From JAUXIQ01 sp030620925 [NCBI: Nitrospinota bacterium] (GTDB lineage: Bacteria > JAUXIQ01), in assembly GCA_030620925.1 (NCBI GenBank), contig JAUXIQ010000134.1:1-6124 (forward strand): a stretch of DNA of 6,124 nt, written 5' to 3'. The notes under the pieces are model-generated. The model had not been told where the DNA came from. It was given only the letters and a program-made list of their open reading frames with translations, and made no database searches. Below, in pieces: positions 1-6,105 of this stretch. The position numbers were made by a program, and so were the translations under genes. How positions within the stretch are numbered: position 1 is the stretch's first letter; every line of letters starts with the position of its first letter.

Positions 1-595
1 TATCCACCAGCTTATTCCAGTATTCCACGATCTCTTTCAGCCGGTCTTCCACGGCCTTCTGGTTCACCACGCTGACCACCACTTTGGACTCCGATTTGGT
101 TTCGCTCCGGCGCTTCAGCGTGTAATCGATATTTTTCACGAGCGTGGCGAAATCGAGCCCGGCTCGCACTTTCGAGTAGGTCTCCGGGTCGGCCGCATCC
201 ACGCTGACTTCGATGGTGTCCGCTCCGCAAGCCAGGAGGCGATCGGCCTTTTCCGGGGTGAGCAGTGACCCGTTGGTTATCAACCCGATACGCGCCCCCG
301 CCGATTTAGCGTATTCGATCAAGTCTAAAATCTGCGGATGCAAAAGGGGCTCGCCGCCCCCCGAAAGCCGTATAAAAGACTCGTACCGCCCGCACTCATC
401 GGCAAGTTTTTTGAAGATATCCTCCGGCATGAAGGGGGTATTGGCATAATCCTTACGTATCTCGGAATTGGTGTAGGGGCAGTGGGGGCATCTTGCGTTA
501 CAGACGTAAGTAACCGATGCCACCACCATCAGGGGGAACTCTTCCGCTCCTTCTTTGAAGTTGTATTCCTCCGGTATATGTTTAATCTCACTCAA
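1..595 (-). CDS. Radical SAM domain protein, C-terminus cut by window edge
   Basis: A 198-codon open frame runs off the low end of the window, so only the N-terminal part is seen. It should bind a [4Fe-4S] cluster and S-adenosylmethionine to start radical chemistry. The CxxxCxxC motif is C32-NAR-C36-PH-C39, the SAM-contacting GGEP-type motif is SGGGEP at 78-83, and ITNGS at 106-110 is a typical core strand end. The stretch around DAADPETYSKVRAG is also typical of the family. The start is TTG, which overlaps the TGA of the upstream acetyltransferase gene (TTGA, 4 bases shared) and has AGGGG 7 bases upstream. This indicates translational coupling. Whether a SPASM domain follows cannot be seen. 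It resembles the radical SAM protein at 1111-2034 in layout but is clearly divergent from it. The substrate is unknown; a sugar intermediate is inferred from context, and peptide modification is an alternative. Confidence 0.9.
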   Translation of the reverse strand, partial: MSEIKHIPEEYNFKEGAEEFPLMVVASVTYVCNARCPHCPYTNSEIRKDYANTPFMPEDIFKKLADECGRYESFIRLSGGGEPLLHPQILDLIEYAKSAGARIGLITNGSLLTPEKADRLLACGADTIEVSVDAADPETYSKVRAGLDFATLVKNIDYTLKRRSETKSESKVVVSVVNQKAVEDRLKEIVEYWNKLVD

Positions 596-1098
596 GTATT
601 TTCCCCTTTACCCGCAGGTTTCAACTTTTTTCCAAACCGAAACCCTTTAAACAATCTATTGTTAAACTCTCTTTCGGCGGTTCCTTCTCTGAGATAACCG
701 TTTTTTTCAAAGGCCCTTTGAGCTATATGATTATCATGAAGAACCCACGCCCAAACACTCGTTAAGCCTTTCTCTAAAGCCACCCTCTCAATTATTTCAA
801 GGAGTCTGGTGCCGAACCCCCTGCCGGGTTCCCTGACGAAAAAGGCGACTTCCCCATGCCTGTTTAAATACAAAATCGTAACCCCGCATAATATATTATC
901 TTCGACTATCCCCCTTATCTCTATATCTGCATTTTTCAACCATTCCCTGGTCTCATCGATTTCTACAGGCGACGTCAGGAGCAGGTCTGCATAACTGTTT
1001 CTTAAATTCACGTATTGAGCGATAAAATCCTCGTCTTTTCCACAAAACCCTTTTAAATCTATTATCTGAATCGCATTCAAACCGGACGTTTCTCTCAT
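592..1098 (-). CDS. GNAT-family N-acetyltransferase
   Basis: This 168-residue protein has one GNAT fold and would transfer an acetyl group from acetyl-CoA to an amine. The acetyl-CoA pyrophosphate loop (motif A, R/QxxGxG/A) is R89-EP-G92-R-G94, followed by a helix through LLEIIE. Motif B is the region from V119 to Y135, with the common N-x-x-A-x-x-x-F-x-x-N-G-Y pattern. The N-terminal part (about 28-60) resembles GNAT proteins of surface glycan clusters such as PseH, which acetylate amino sugars; this is a family-level impression, not a proven match. An in-frame TAA nine bases upstream makes ATG 1098 the first possible start. No good Shine-Dalgarno is visible, so translation may be coupled to the SPASM gene ending 12 bases upstream. 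G+C is about 40% in a sampled line, lower than the flanking genes. Ribosomal-protein or small-molecule acetylation cannot be excluded. Confidence 0.85.
   Translation of the reverse strand: MRETSGLNAIQIIDLKGFCGKDEDFIAQYVNLRNSYADLLLTSPVEIDETREWLKNADIEIRGIVEDNILCGVTILYLNRHGEVAFFVREPGRGFGTRLLEIIERVALEKGLTSVWAWVLHDNHIAQRAFEKNGYLREGTAEREFNNRLFKGFRFGKKLKPAGKGENT
603..607 (-). promoter_or_regulatory. Shine-Dalgarno site deciding a TTG start
   Basis: AGGGG on the minus strand sits 7 bases before the TTG at 595-593. It supports this start over the later in-frame ATG at residue 23, which would leave only eight residues before the cluster-binding cysteines. The site lies inside the last codons of the acetyltransferase gene. 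Confidence 0.65.
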
Positions 1099-1110
1099 TA
1101 AACTTTTTTA

Positions 1111-2034
1111 TTACTCTGTCCTTAAGAACTGCGCGCTGGCCGCCTGCCAATCCTTACACTGTGCGCAGAAAGGAGGCAGCTCATCGTAATTTCCACTCAG
1201 GTGAAGCTGGCGAATCGACTCGAGCTGACCCTGCCATACCTCTCGCACGGATTGATGGTTCAGGTCTCCCGCCACGTACTTTGCGTCGAAATCGACGGCG
1301 CAGAGCACCGCTCGCCCGTCCCAGCAGATGTTCATGGTGCGTAAGGCCCAGTAGCAGGGATGGCGGTCTTCAGAGGTCAGGTTCTTCGCCTCAACCGTAT
1401 TGGCCCAGCTAACCATGGGCCTTATCTTGACCGTGGCGCCTCGTTCCGCCCAGTATTTCGTGAACGCCTCGATCTCATGCGCGTTCTCCTCCATCTCCAC
1501 GAACTGCACGAAGACCTTCGGCTTGTCCACGCCCATCTCTTTTTCCAGTCGGAGCAACCGGTTGACGTTCCCCACAACTTTTTCGTAATCGCCCTTGACT
1601 CTTATCTTGGCGTATGTCTCTGGCGAAAAGGAGTCTATGCCCACGTAAATGGCATCGAGTCCCGACTCGATGAGGCTGCGGCAGGCATCTTCGTCCAGGA
1701 GGTTGGCGTTGCTGTTAATCACCACGTCAGTCAGGCCCTTCTTCTTGGCGTAATGGATCATCCAGTAGAGCTTGTAGCGCAGTATAAGCGCCTCGCCGAA
1801 AAAGACCATCCAGACACGGATGTCTTTATCCACCTCGACGATCTCGTCCACGATTTTTCTGAGGAGCATCATGTCCATGATGCCCTTCTTGCGGGCCATC
1901 ACCTGGTGGCCGCACATAGAGCAGGCGAGGTTGCAATAGTTGGTGGTATCCAAAAGGACCACGGACGGAAAATCGCCTGAGTCGGATAACCGCATGGCTT
2001 CCTTATTATTATCGACAACTTTTTGTATCTTCAT
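1111..2034 (-). CDS. Radical SAM/SPASM domain protein
   Basis: This complete 307-residue protein has an N-terminal radical SAM domain with C34-NLA-C38-SM-C41, which binds the [4Fe-4S] cluster that cleaves SAM. The usual GGEP motif appears as FGEA (79-82), with alanine in place of proline. The C-terminal SPASM-type region has C227, C237, C245, C290 and C293. Their arrangement (CxxW, NIxWDG, VxC, GDL, VxExW, CxxC) is typical of the short form that binds one auxiliary Fe-S cluster. SPASM enzymes include peptide maturases and sugar or cyclitol dehydrogenases such as BtrN. No precursor peptide is visible nearby, so a carbohydrate substrate is the better guess here. ATG 2034 has GAGGTG 10 bases upstream. 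The gene follows the flippase by 94 bases and precedes the GNAT gene by 12, and it ends in tandem TAA TAA. The exact reaction is unknown. Confidence 0.92.
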   Translation of the reverse strand: MKIQKVVDNNKEAMRLSDSGDFPSVVLLDTTNYCNLACSMCGHQVMARKKGIMDMMLLRKIVDEIVEVDKDIRVWMVFFGEALILRYKLYWMIHYAKKKGLTDVVINSNANLLDEDACRSLIESGLDAIYVGIDSFSPETYAKIRVKGDYEKVVGNVNRLLRLEKEMGVDKPKVFVQFVEMEENAHEIEAFTKYWAERGATVKIRPMVSWANTVEAKNLTSEDRHPCYWALRTMNICWDGRAVLCAVDFDAKYVAGDLNHQSVREVWQGQLESIRQLHLSGNYDELPPFCAQCKDWQAASAQFLRTE

Positions 2035-2044
2035 CGCGTTTTAA

Positions 2045-2050
2045 CACCTC
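2045..2050 (-). promoter_or_regulatory. Shine-Dalgarno site of the SPASM gene
   Basis: GAGGTG on the minus strand lies 10 bases before ATG 2034. The spacing is slightly long, but it is the best match in the 94-base gap and supports this start. Confidence 0.5.
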
Positions 2051-2106
2051 GATCAAAATTTAAGAGATGAGAAAACATCCGTTCATTGTAGAGACTCTAA
2101 GTTCAA

Positions 2107-2129
2107 AGCCGACAACGGTTGCAGCGGCT
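2107..2129 (-). other. GC-rich hairpin at the flippase stop codon
   Basis: On the minus strand AGCCG pairs with CGGCT, and inner CAA pairs with TTG across a 3-base loop, with an uneven internal loop (CTG against T). The first base of the stem is the last base of the flippase TGA. Only a short, broken T run follows (TTGAACTT), so this is not a convincing intrinsic terminator. It could protect a transcript 3' end, reduce readthrough, or be chance. Confidence 0.35.
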
Positions 2130-3451
2130 CATGCTACTATCGCCGCCTCGTCCTTTTTCAAAACATACCTGCGCCATGCCGATTTATACAGCTCGAAATC
2201 CGACCGCTGCGGAATAAAAGCATGCCAGAATCGTTTATCGACGAAAATGAAATATACGATGCAGATTTGTATGAAGCCCGCTGCGTAAGTCAAAGACTTG
2301 GCCCAGGCCGCCCCCACCAGTCCATACCTGGGAATCAGATAAATATTGAGCAAAAAGTTTACGACCAACATCATTAACGCCAGTGCGCTCAACTGCCAGA
2401 ACCACCCCTTCCTGACCCATAAGGGGGACATGAGCTGAGCGAAAGTGGACATGCCGGTGCCCACCAACATAATCTTGAGGGGAAGGACGGCGGGCAGGAA
2501 AGCTCCGCCCGCGTATATGAGTACTATCTGTTTTGCTAAAACCACCGTCAAAACGGTGGCGCCGACGATGAGCATGAAGGCGTTCCTGCACACCACGCTG
2601 TTTACATGCTCCGCCTCCTTCATCTCTTTTTTGGAGACCTCCGGGTAGAGCACGGTGCTTACGGCCTGCGACAGAAGAAACATCATCCGGCTGGCGGCGA
2701 TGGCAACGGCGATATAGCCCACCTGCTTCGACGAAAGGAAGTAATTGACCATGGCTATTTCCATATATCCGTAAAGGAACGTGGAAATACTGCTGATATG
2801 CAGCTTTGAGCCGCCGAAAACCAGCTTCTTTAAAAGCTCCCTATCCACCTTCCATTTTCCGGGTGCAATCTTTTTCGTGTAACTGAGACCGACGAACGCC
2901 CCGAATCCGAAACCTATGACGGCCGCTAAAAGTGCCCCCATCACCCCGTAACGCCAGAGGATGACCAGCAGCACCACGATCAACAGCTTGGCCAGGCCGC
3001 TGAACAGGTTCACCAGGTTGAATTGAAAAATTTTCTGGACGCCCTGCAGGATGGACCTGAAATAGTGCATTATGAGCGCCAGGGGAATAGTGGCAAACGC
3101 AAGATATAAAAATTGAGAAGGAACCCCCTTATAAAGAGTATCGCTGAAGAAAGGAAGCGTGGCCAGAAACAGGGCATACAACAGGGCGCTGATAACCAGT
3201 GAAAGAAAGAGCGAGTTGCCCGCAAATCTCTCCAGAGCGTATTCTTTCTTGCCCACGTAGTGGATGTTCATCATGTTAATCGACAGGTGCCCTATGGTGA
3301 AAAACGCCATGGGATAAAATATTGCGACGGCAAGTATCCCCTTGCCCGCGGGCCCCAGGGTGCGGGCGGTTATAACTCCCCAGACCACCTCGGCCAATAA
3401 GACCAGGAGCAGGGAAAAGAAAGTAATGCTACTGTCCTTGACTATAGACAA
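2129..3451 (-). CDS. Wzx-type polysaccharide flippase (MOP superfamily)
   Basis: A 440-residue, very hydrophobic protein with about 12 predicted membrane segments, roughly at 9-28, 39-60, 78-100, 113-131, 143-166, 170-190, 214-233, 243-262, 291-312, 324-344, 353-374 and 385-404. These were judged by eye. TLGPAGKG at 31-38 matches the conserved loop after the first helix of polysaccharide exporters. LIPRYGLVGAAWA near 372-384 matches the equivalent loop in the second half. The family moves undecaprenyl-linked oligosaccharides across the inner membrane. The length is slightly short but normal for the family. The start is TTG with GGGAG 8 bases upstream; the next residues lead straight into the first helix. 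The last 30 or so residues are polar and probably cytoplasmic. It lies 58 bases after the methyltransferase gene. Its repeat-unit substrate cannot be read from sequence; wzx would be a functional label only. Confidence 0.92.
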   Translation of the reverse strand: MSIVKDSSITFFSLLLVLLAEVVWGVITARTLGPAGKGILAVAIFYPMAFFTIGHLSINMMNIHYVGKKEYALERFAGNSLFLSLVISALLYALFLATLPFFSDTLYKGVPSQFLYLAFATIPLALIMHYFRSILQGVQKIFQFNLVNLFSGLAKLLIVVLLVILWRYGVMGALLAAVIGFGFGAFVGLSYTKKIAPGKWKVDRELLKKLVFGGSKLHISSISTFLYGYMEIAMVNYFLSSKQVGYIAVAIAASRMMFLLSQAVSTVLYPEVSKKEMKEAEHVNSVVCRNAFMLIVGATVLTVVLAKQIVLIYAGGAFLPAVLPLKIMLVGTGMSTFAQLMSPLWVRKGWFWQLSALALMMLVVNFLLNIYLIPRYGLVGAAWAKSLTYAAGFIQICIVYFIFVDKRFWHAFIPQRSDFELYKSAWRRYVLKKDEAAIVA

Positions 3452-3459
3452 ATTGAAAA

Positions 3460-3464
3460 CTCCC
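3460..3464 (-). promoter_or_regulatory. Shine-Dalgarno site deciding a TTG start
   Basis: GGGAG on the minus strand ends 8 bases before the TTG at 3451-3449. No ATG is available near the start of the first membrane helix, so this site fixes the flippase start. Confidence 0.65.
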
Positions 3465-3509
3465 GCCGGGTCGTAATCTCTAAAAACATTTCAACAAAAT
3501 TGTGAATTA

Positions 3510-4190
3510 CTATTCCTTGATTCCTACGAAGTAGACTGCATCGGCAAATTCACCCATATTCTTGTTTCTGATGACAATATCCAGATATTTCAGAGGAAAA
3601 ACTATGAAATTAATTATCAGCCCCACCAAGCTCCGCGCCCGCCCACTGAAAAATGAGGATATATAGCTGCTTATGAAGACGGTTACGAATGAAAACGGGC
3701 CCGCGCTCACACCGCTCTTTATCTCTTTAAAATCAGAAAAAAGTGTTCTCAGCCCTTCCACCGTGAACCTGTAGTAATCGTGCTGCGTATGCCCTACCTG
3801 CAGGAAAGGAACGTTTACGCAGACGTGGCCTCCTCTTTTCAATACCCTGCCAATCTCAGACGCCACGACCCAGGGTCTGGGGACATGCTCCAGTACGGCA
3901 TTGCAGAAGATGCATTCAAAAGACTCCTCTGCAAAAGGCATATCATGGGCATCTCCTACCACGTCAGGAGAATTTGATTCATCGATGTCTAAATTCAACA
4001 TATCTACTTCAATATACTGGTCAAAGAGTCCCGGCCCGGAACCTAAATTAAGCACCAGTGAGCTGTCTTTATATTCATTAACGGTGTCAAAAATGCTCTT
4101 ATCCCTCCAGCGAACTGCCAGGGTATAGGAATAAGTTAATACCCGATAACCTGTTTTTTCTAAAACGTCCATGATCCTGTTAATTTTCAT
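3510..4190 (-). CDS. Class I SAM-dependent methyltransferase (Methyltransf_11-like)
   Basis: This 226-residue protein has a Rossmann-type methyltransferase core. Motif I is NLGSGPG at 48-54, which binds S-adenosylmethionine. Acidic residues around D63-D70 probably hold the ribose. GDAHDMPF at 79-86 and NAVLEHV at 97-103 are the later strand motifs, and the HDYYRFT stretch at 137-143 is common in members from glycan clusters. The C-terminal part (about 166-207) is unusually hydrophobic and may lie against the membrane. ATG 4190 is preferred over an in-frame start 15 codons earlier because AAAAGG lies 9 bases upstream and the longer form would run into the isomerase gene. Only 4 bases separate it from that gene's stop, so the two are probably co-translated. 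The methyl acceptor is unknown; a sugar hydroxyl or lipid-linked glycan is inferred. Sampled G+C is 35-48%, lower than the radical SAM genes. Confidence 0.87.
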   Translation of the reverse strand: MKINRIMDVLEKTGYRVLTYSYTLAVRWRDKSIFDTVNEYKDSSLVLNLGSGPGLFDQYIEVDMLNLDIDESNSPDVVGDAHDMPFAEESFECIFCNAVLEHVPRPWVVASEIGRVLKRGGHVCVNVPFLQVGHTQHDYYRFTVEGLRTLFSDFKEIKSGVSAGPFSFVTVFISSYISSFFSGRARSLVGLIINFIVFPLKYLDIVIRNKNMGEFADAVYFVGIKE

Positions 4191-4194
4191 CCAT

Positions 4195-4824
4195 TCACGC
4201 CTTTTCACCGAACAACTCCCTCTCCACAAGCTCACATACTATATGCCCCACCATGATATGGCATTCTTGTATCCTCGCAGTATCCTCAGAGGGCACGCAA
4301 AGGCATCGATCGACAAGCTTCTTTATTTTTCCACCCGATTCCCCGGTGAGGGCGATGGTCAACATTTCTTTATGTTTGGCGCTCCTCAATCCCTCTATTA
4401 TGTTTTTGGAATTGCCACTGGTGGAAAGACCGACAGCTATGTCCCCTTTTCTCCCGTTGGCTTCGATCTGCCTTGCGAAAACCTTGTCAAAGGAATAATC
4501 GTTACTGATGGCGGTTAACGCGGAGGTATTCACGTTAAGGGCTTCCGCGGGCAACGCACTCCTATCCATGTAGAACCTGCCCGAAAGCTCAGCCGCTATA
4601 TGCTGGGCGTCCGCCGCACTGCCCCCGTTGCCGAAAAGATAAATCTTGCCATTGTTCCGATAGGCGTTAATTATCAAATGTGCTATTTCCTCAATCATCT
4701 TGATGCGTTCCAACAGGCCTTTTTTGACCTCTATACTTTCCTCGATCCTGGAGCGTATCGAACCCGTAAAACGGCTGCCCGATTCGTGGGAAGATTGCTT
4801 TTGCGTAATCCGAGACTGCTTCAT
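4195..4824 (-). CDS. gmhA: SIS-domain phosphoheptose isomerase (GmhA family)
   Basis: A 209-residue sugar isomerase-type protein. The GmhA family converts sedoheptulose 7-phosphate to glycero-manno-heptose 7-phosphate, the first step toward ADP- or GDP-heptose. Family motifs are present: GNGGSAADAQHIAAELSGRF at 65-84, NDYSFD at 108-113, and the phosphate-binding LSTSGNS at 133-139. The four zinc ligands known from GmhA structures appear as H75, E79, Q186 and H194, with Q and H spaced eight apart as in E. coli. The ATG at 4824 has GAGGG 8 bases upstream. The protein is about 15 residues longer than E. coli GmhA because of a polar, Ser/Arg-rich N-terminus. The methyltransferase starts 4 bases after its stop. 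No GmhB, HldE or HddA/HddC partner is in the window. The alternative is the DiaA branch of the SIS family, which is less likely given the metal ligands. Confidence 0.88.
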   Translation of the reverse strand: MKQSRITQKQSSHESGSRFTGSIRSRIEESIEVKKGLLERIKMIEEIAHLIINAYRNNGKIYLFGNGGSAADAQHIAAELSGRFYMDRSALPAEALNVNTSALTAISNDYSFDKVFARQIEANGRKGDIAVGLSTSGNSKNIIEGLRSAKHKEMLTIALTGESGGKIKKLVDRCLCVPSEDTARIQECHIMVGHIVCELVERELFGEKA

Positions 4825-4832
4825 GGTAATAT

Positions 4833-4837
4833 CCCTC
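4833..4837 (-). promoter_or_regulatory. Shine-Dalgarno site of the isomerase gene
   Basis: GAGGG on the minus strand lies 8 bases before ATG 4824. It supports the long N-terminus, which would otherwise look suspicious against the usual GmhA length. Confidence 0.6.
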
Positions 4838-4908
4838 TACGTAGGTTACATCGAGATGTTTATCTTGCGGAGGGCATTTAAACTGCGAGAGACTATTGCG
4901 CCGTTAGA

Positions 4909-4934
4909 GACCGGCCTCGGAGTCGGGCCAGGTC
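4909..4934 (-). other. GC-rich hairpin just after the epimerase stop
   Basis: On the minus strand GACC-T-GGCC pairs with GGCC-GGTC around a 9-base loop, giving eight G-C-rich pairs with one bulged T. It begins two bases after the epimerase TAA. It is followed by TCTAACGG rather than a T tract, so a classical intrinsic terminator is unlikely. It could be a partial terminator, a processing or stability element, or chance. It lies in a 112-base gap that otherwise shows only the isomerase Shine-Dalgarno site. Confidence 0.45.
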
Positions 4935-4936
4935 GC

Positions 4937-5893
4937 TTACATGCTCCTGCGGAAATAATCAAAGGTTCTTGACAGGCCTTCACTGAAGTCTACTTTCACC
5001 TCGTAGCCGATCTGCGCCCTCGCTCTGGATATATCCGCCACGCTGCATCTGATGTCTCCAGGCCTGGCCTCGGTATACTCTCTGGCTAGCTCTCTTCCCA
5101 AAACGGCTTCCAGATGCACCACTAAATCATCGATGGTTATGCGTGCTCCGCATGCAACGTTGAACACCTCTCCCCCGATACCCTTTATATCGGCAACCGA
5201 TATATTTGCCTGAACCACATTGTCCACGTAGGTGAAATCGCGGCTCTGTTCACCGTCCCCATGTATTTCGAGGGGCTCCCCCTTCAGGGCCTGCCCGATG
5301 AATTTCGGAATGACCGCAGCGTATCGGGACTGCGGGTCCTGACTGGGGCCGAATACGTTGAAATAGCGCAGGCTGACGGTCTCCAGACCATACTCTTCTG
5401 CGAATACCTTGCAATACTGCTCGCCGGCCAGCTTTGAGATGGCATAGGGAGAAGCCGGGAGGAGAGCCTGTGTCTCAATCTTAGGTGCATCGCCTGAATT
5501 ACCGTATATAGACGACGAAGAGGCATAGACCAGCCGATTTACTCCGGCATTGCGTGCCGCTAAAAGCAGGTTTAAAGTTCCTCTTATATTAACATCGTTG
5601 GTATAGGTAGGGTCTTCTAGGGACCTGGGCACAGACCCTATGGCCGCCAGATGGAAAACAAGTTGAGCATCCCGGCAAGCCTCCAGGCAGTTTTCCTCAT
5701 CCAGCAGGTCGCCCTCTATCAGCTCCACCAGCCCTTTGCCTACCACGTCCCCCAGGTCCGGGAAGACCAGGTTCTCCTTCCTGCCCGTGCTGAAGTTATC
5801 CAGCACCCGCACCCTGCGGCCCTGCTCGACCAGCGCCTCCACTAAATTAGAGCCTATGAATCCGGCTCCTCCGGTAATAAGATATATGCTCAT
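4937..5893 (-). CDS. NAD-dependent UDP-hexose 4-epimerase, WbpP/TviC-like
   Basis: A 318-residue extended short-chain dehydrogenase/reductase that inverts C4 of a UDP-sugar through a 4-keto intermediate. The NAD loop is GGAGFIG at 8-14, with D32 at the end of strand 2. The catalytic residues are in the serine run 125-128 and Y150-AIS-K154. FHLAAIGSVPRS (80-91), LRYFNVFG and GDGEQSRDFTYVDN are shared with UDP-GlcNAc 4-epimerases such as WbpP and TviC. In GDIRCSVAD the residue aligned to E. coli GalE Tyr299 is S284, as in WbpP; a small residue there allows N-acetylated substrates. UDP-GlcNAc/UDP-GalNAc interconversion is therefore inferred. Start ATG 5893 has TAAGG 8 bases upstream and fits the family N-terminus. 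The frame stays open for many codons upstream, but that extension has no family support. A related UDP-glucuronate epimerase or decarboxylase is less likely. Confidence 0.92.
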   Translation of the reverse strand: MSIYLITGGAGFIGSNLVEALVEQGRRVRVLDNFSTGRKENLVFPDLGDVVGKGLVELIEGDLLDEENCLEACRDAQLVFHLAAIGSVPRSLEDPTYTNDVNIRGTLNLLLAARNAGVNRLVYASSSSIYGNSGDAPKIETQALLPASPYAISKLAGEQYCKVFAEEYGLETVSLRYFNVFGPSQDPQSRYAAVIPKFIGQALKGEPLEIHGDGEQSRDFTYVDNVVQANISVADIKGIGGEVFNVACGARITIDDLVVHLEAVLGRELAREYTEARPGDIRCSVADISRARAQIGYEVKVDFSEGLSRTFDYFRRSM

Positions 5894-5901
5894 TACTCTA
5901 A

Positions 5902-5906
5902 CCTTA
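5902..5906 (-). promoter_or_regulatory. Shine-Dalgarno site deciding the epimerase start
   Basis: TAAGG on the minus strand lies 8 bases before ATG 5893. It supports this start over the upstream in-frame TTG at 6022, which would add 43 residues ahead of the Rossmann fold. Confidence 0.6.
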
Positions 5907-5977
5907 GCTAAAATCCGCCCTTTAGTATTAGTACCGTTTCCTTGAACCGGGCCGTGCGGGAAATTATCTCTTCTTAT

Positions 5978-6039
5978 AACCCGTAATACACCTACAACAG
6001 AAATCACCCGGGATAAATTCAAATAAGTGGTTACGGGTT
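5978..6039 (-). repeat. 9-bp inverted repeat in the leader
   Basis: AACCCGTAA at 5978-5986 is matched by its exact reverse complement TTACGGGTT at 6031-6039, 44 bases apart. The loop contains the palindrome CCCGGG at 6007-6012. By a rough estimate a 9-bp match within this gap has about a one in ten chance of arising at random, so it is suggestive only. Confidence 0.4.
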
Positions 6040-6091
6040 TCAGTTGAATTATCCGATAGCAAAGATATCAAGCAGCGGAACACACTGAAAC
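6037..6091 (-). repeat. 8-bp inverted repeat in the leader
   Basis: GTTTCAGT at 6037-6044 is the exact reverse complement of ACTGAAAC at 6084-6091, with a 39-base spacer that includes GATATC at 6064-6069. Pairing can extend by two more pairs past a bulge. It shares bases 6037-6039 with the neighbouring 9-bp inverted repeat, so both stems cannot form fully at the same time. Confidence 0.35.
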
Positions 6092-6105
6092 ACTACAGAA
6101 TAATG

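Noticed and set aside
12-230. Minus-strand open frame with an ATG start at 230
   Set aside because: It is out of frame with the radical SAM gene that covers the same bases, and its product is an Arg/Gly-rich sequence without a domain.
1360-1980. Plus-strand open frame of 206 codons opposite the SPASM gene
   Set aside because: The minus strand encodes a protein with intact radical SAM and SPASM motifs; the plus-strand product is a low-complexity, His/Leu/Val-rich antisense reading with no recognisable domain.
2089-2099. 11-base palindrome TAGAGACTCTA in the flippase-SPASM gap
   Set aside because: Five-base arms are expected by chance about once in such a gap in ten; no promoter is visible beside it, so an operator call is not supported.
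3485-3506. Inverted repeat TTCAACAA/TTGTGAA after the methyltransferase gene
   Set aside because: It is AT-rich, imperfect by one base and has almost no loop, so it is too weak for a terminator.
5907-5922. ops/JUMPstart-like element (GGGCGG followed by TTTTAGC on the minus strand)
   Set aside because: Only the GGCGG part matches; the core GGCGGTAGC is broken by extra bases, so there is no real ops element.
5923-5940. GGTACTAATA-like string resembling the 3' end of 23S rRNA
   Set aside because: The match is about ten bases, with no rRNA-like sequence on either side; chance similarity.
5894-6022. In-frame N-terminal extension of the epimerase from a TTG at 6022
   Set aside because: The frame is open, but the Rossmann fold begins right after ATG 5893, which has its own Shine-Dalgarno site; the extension shows no family similarity and spans the inverted repeats.
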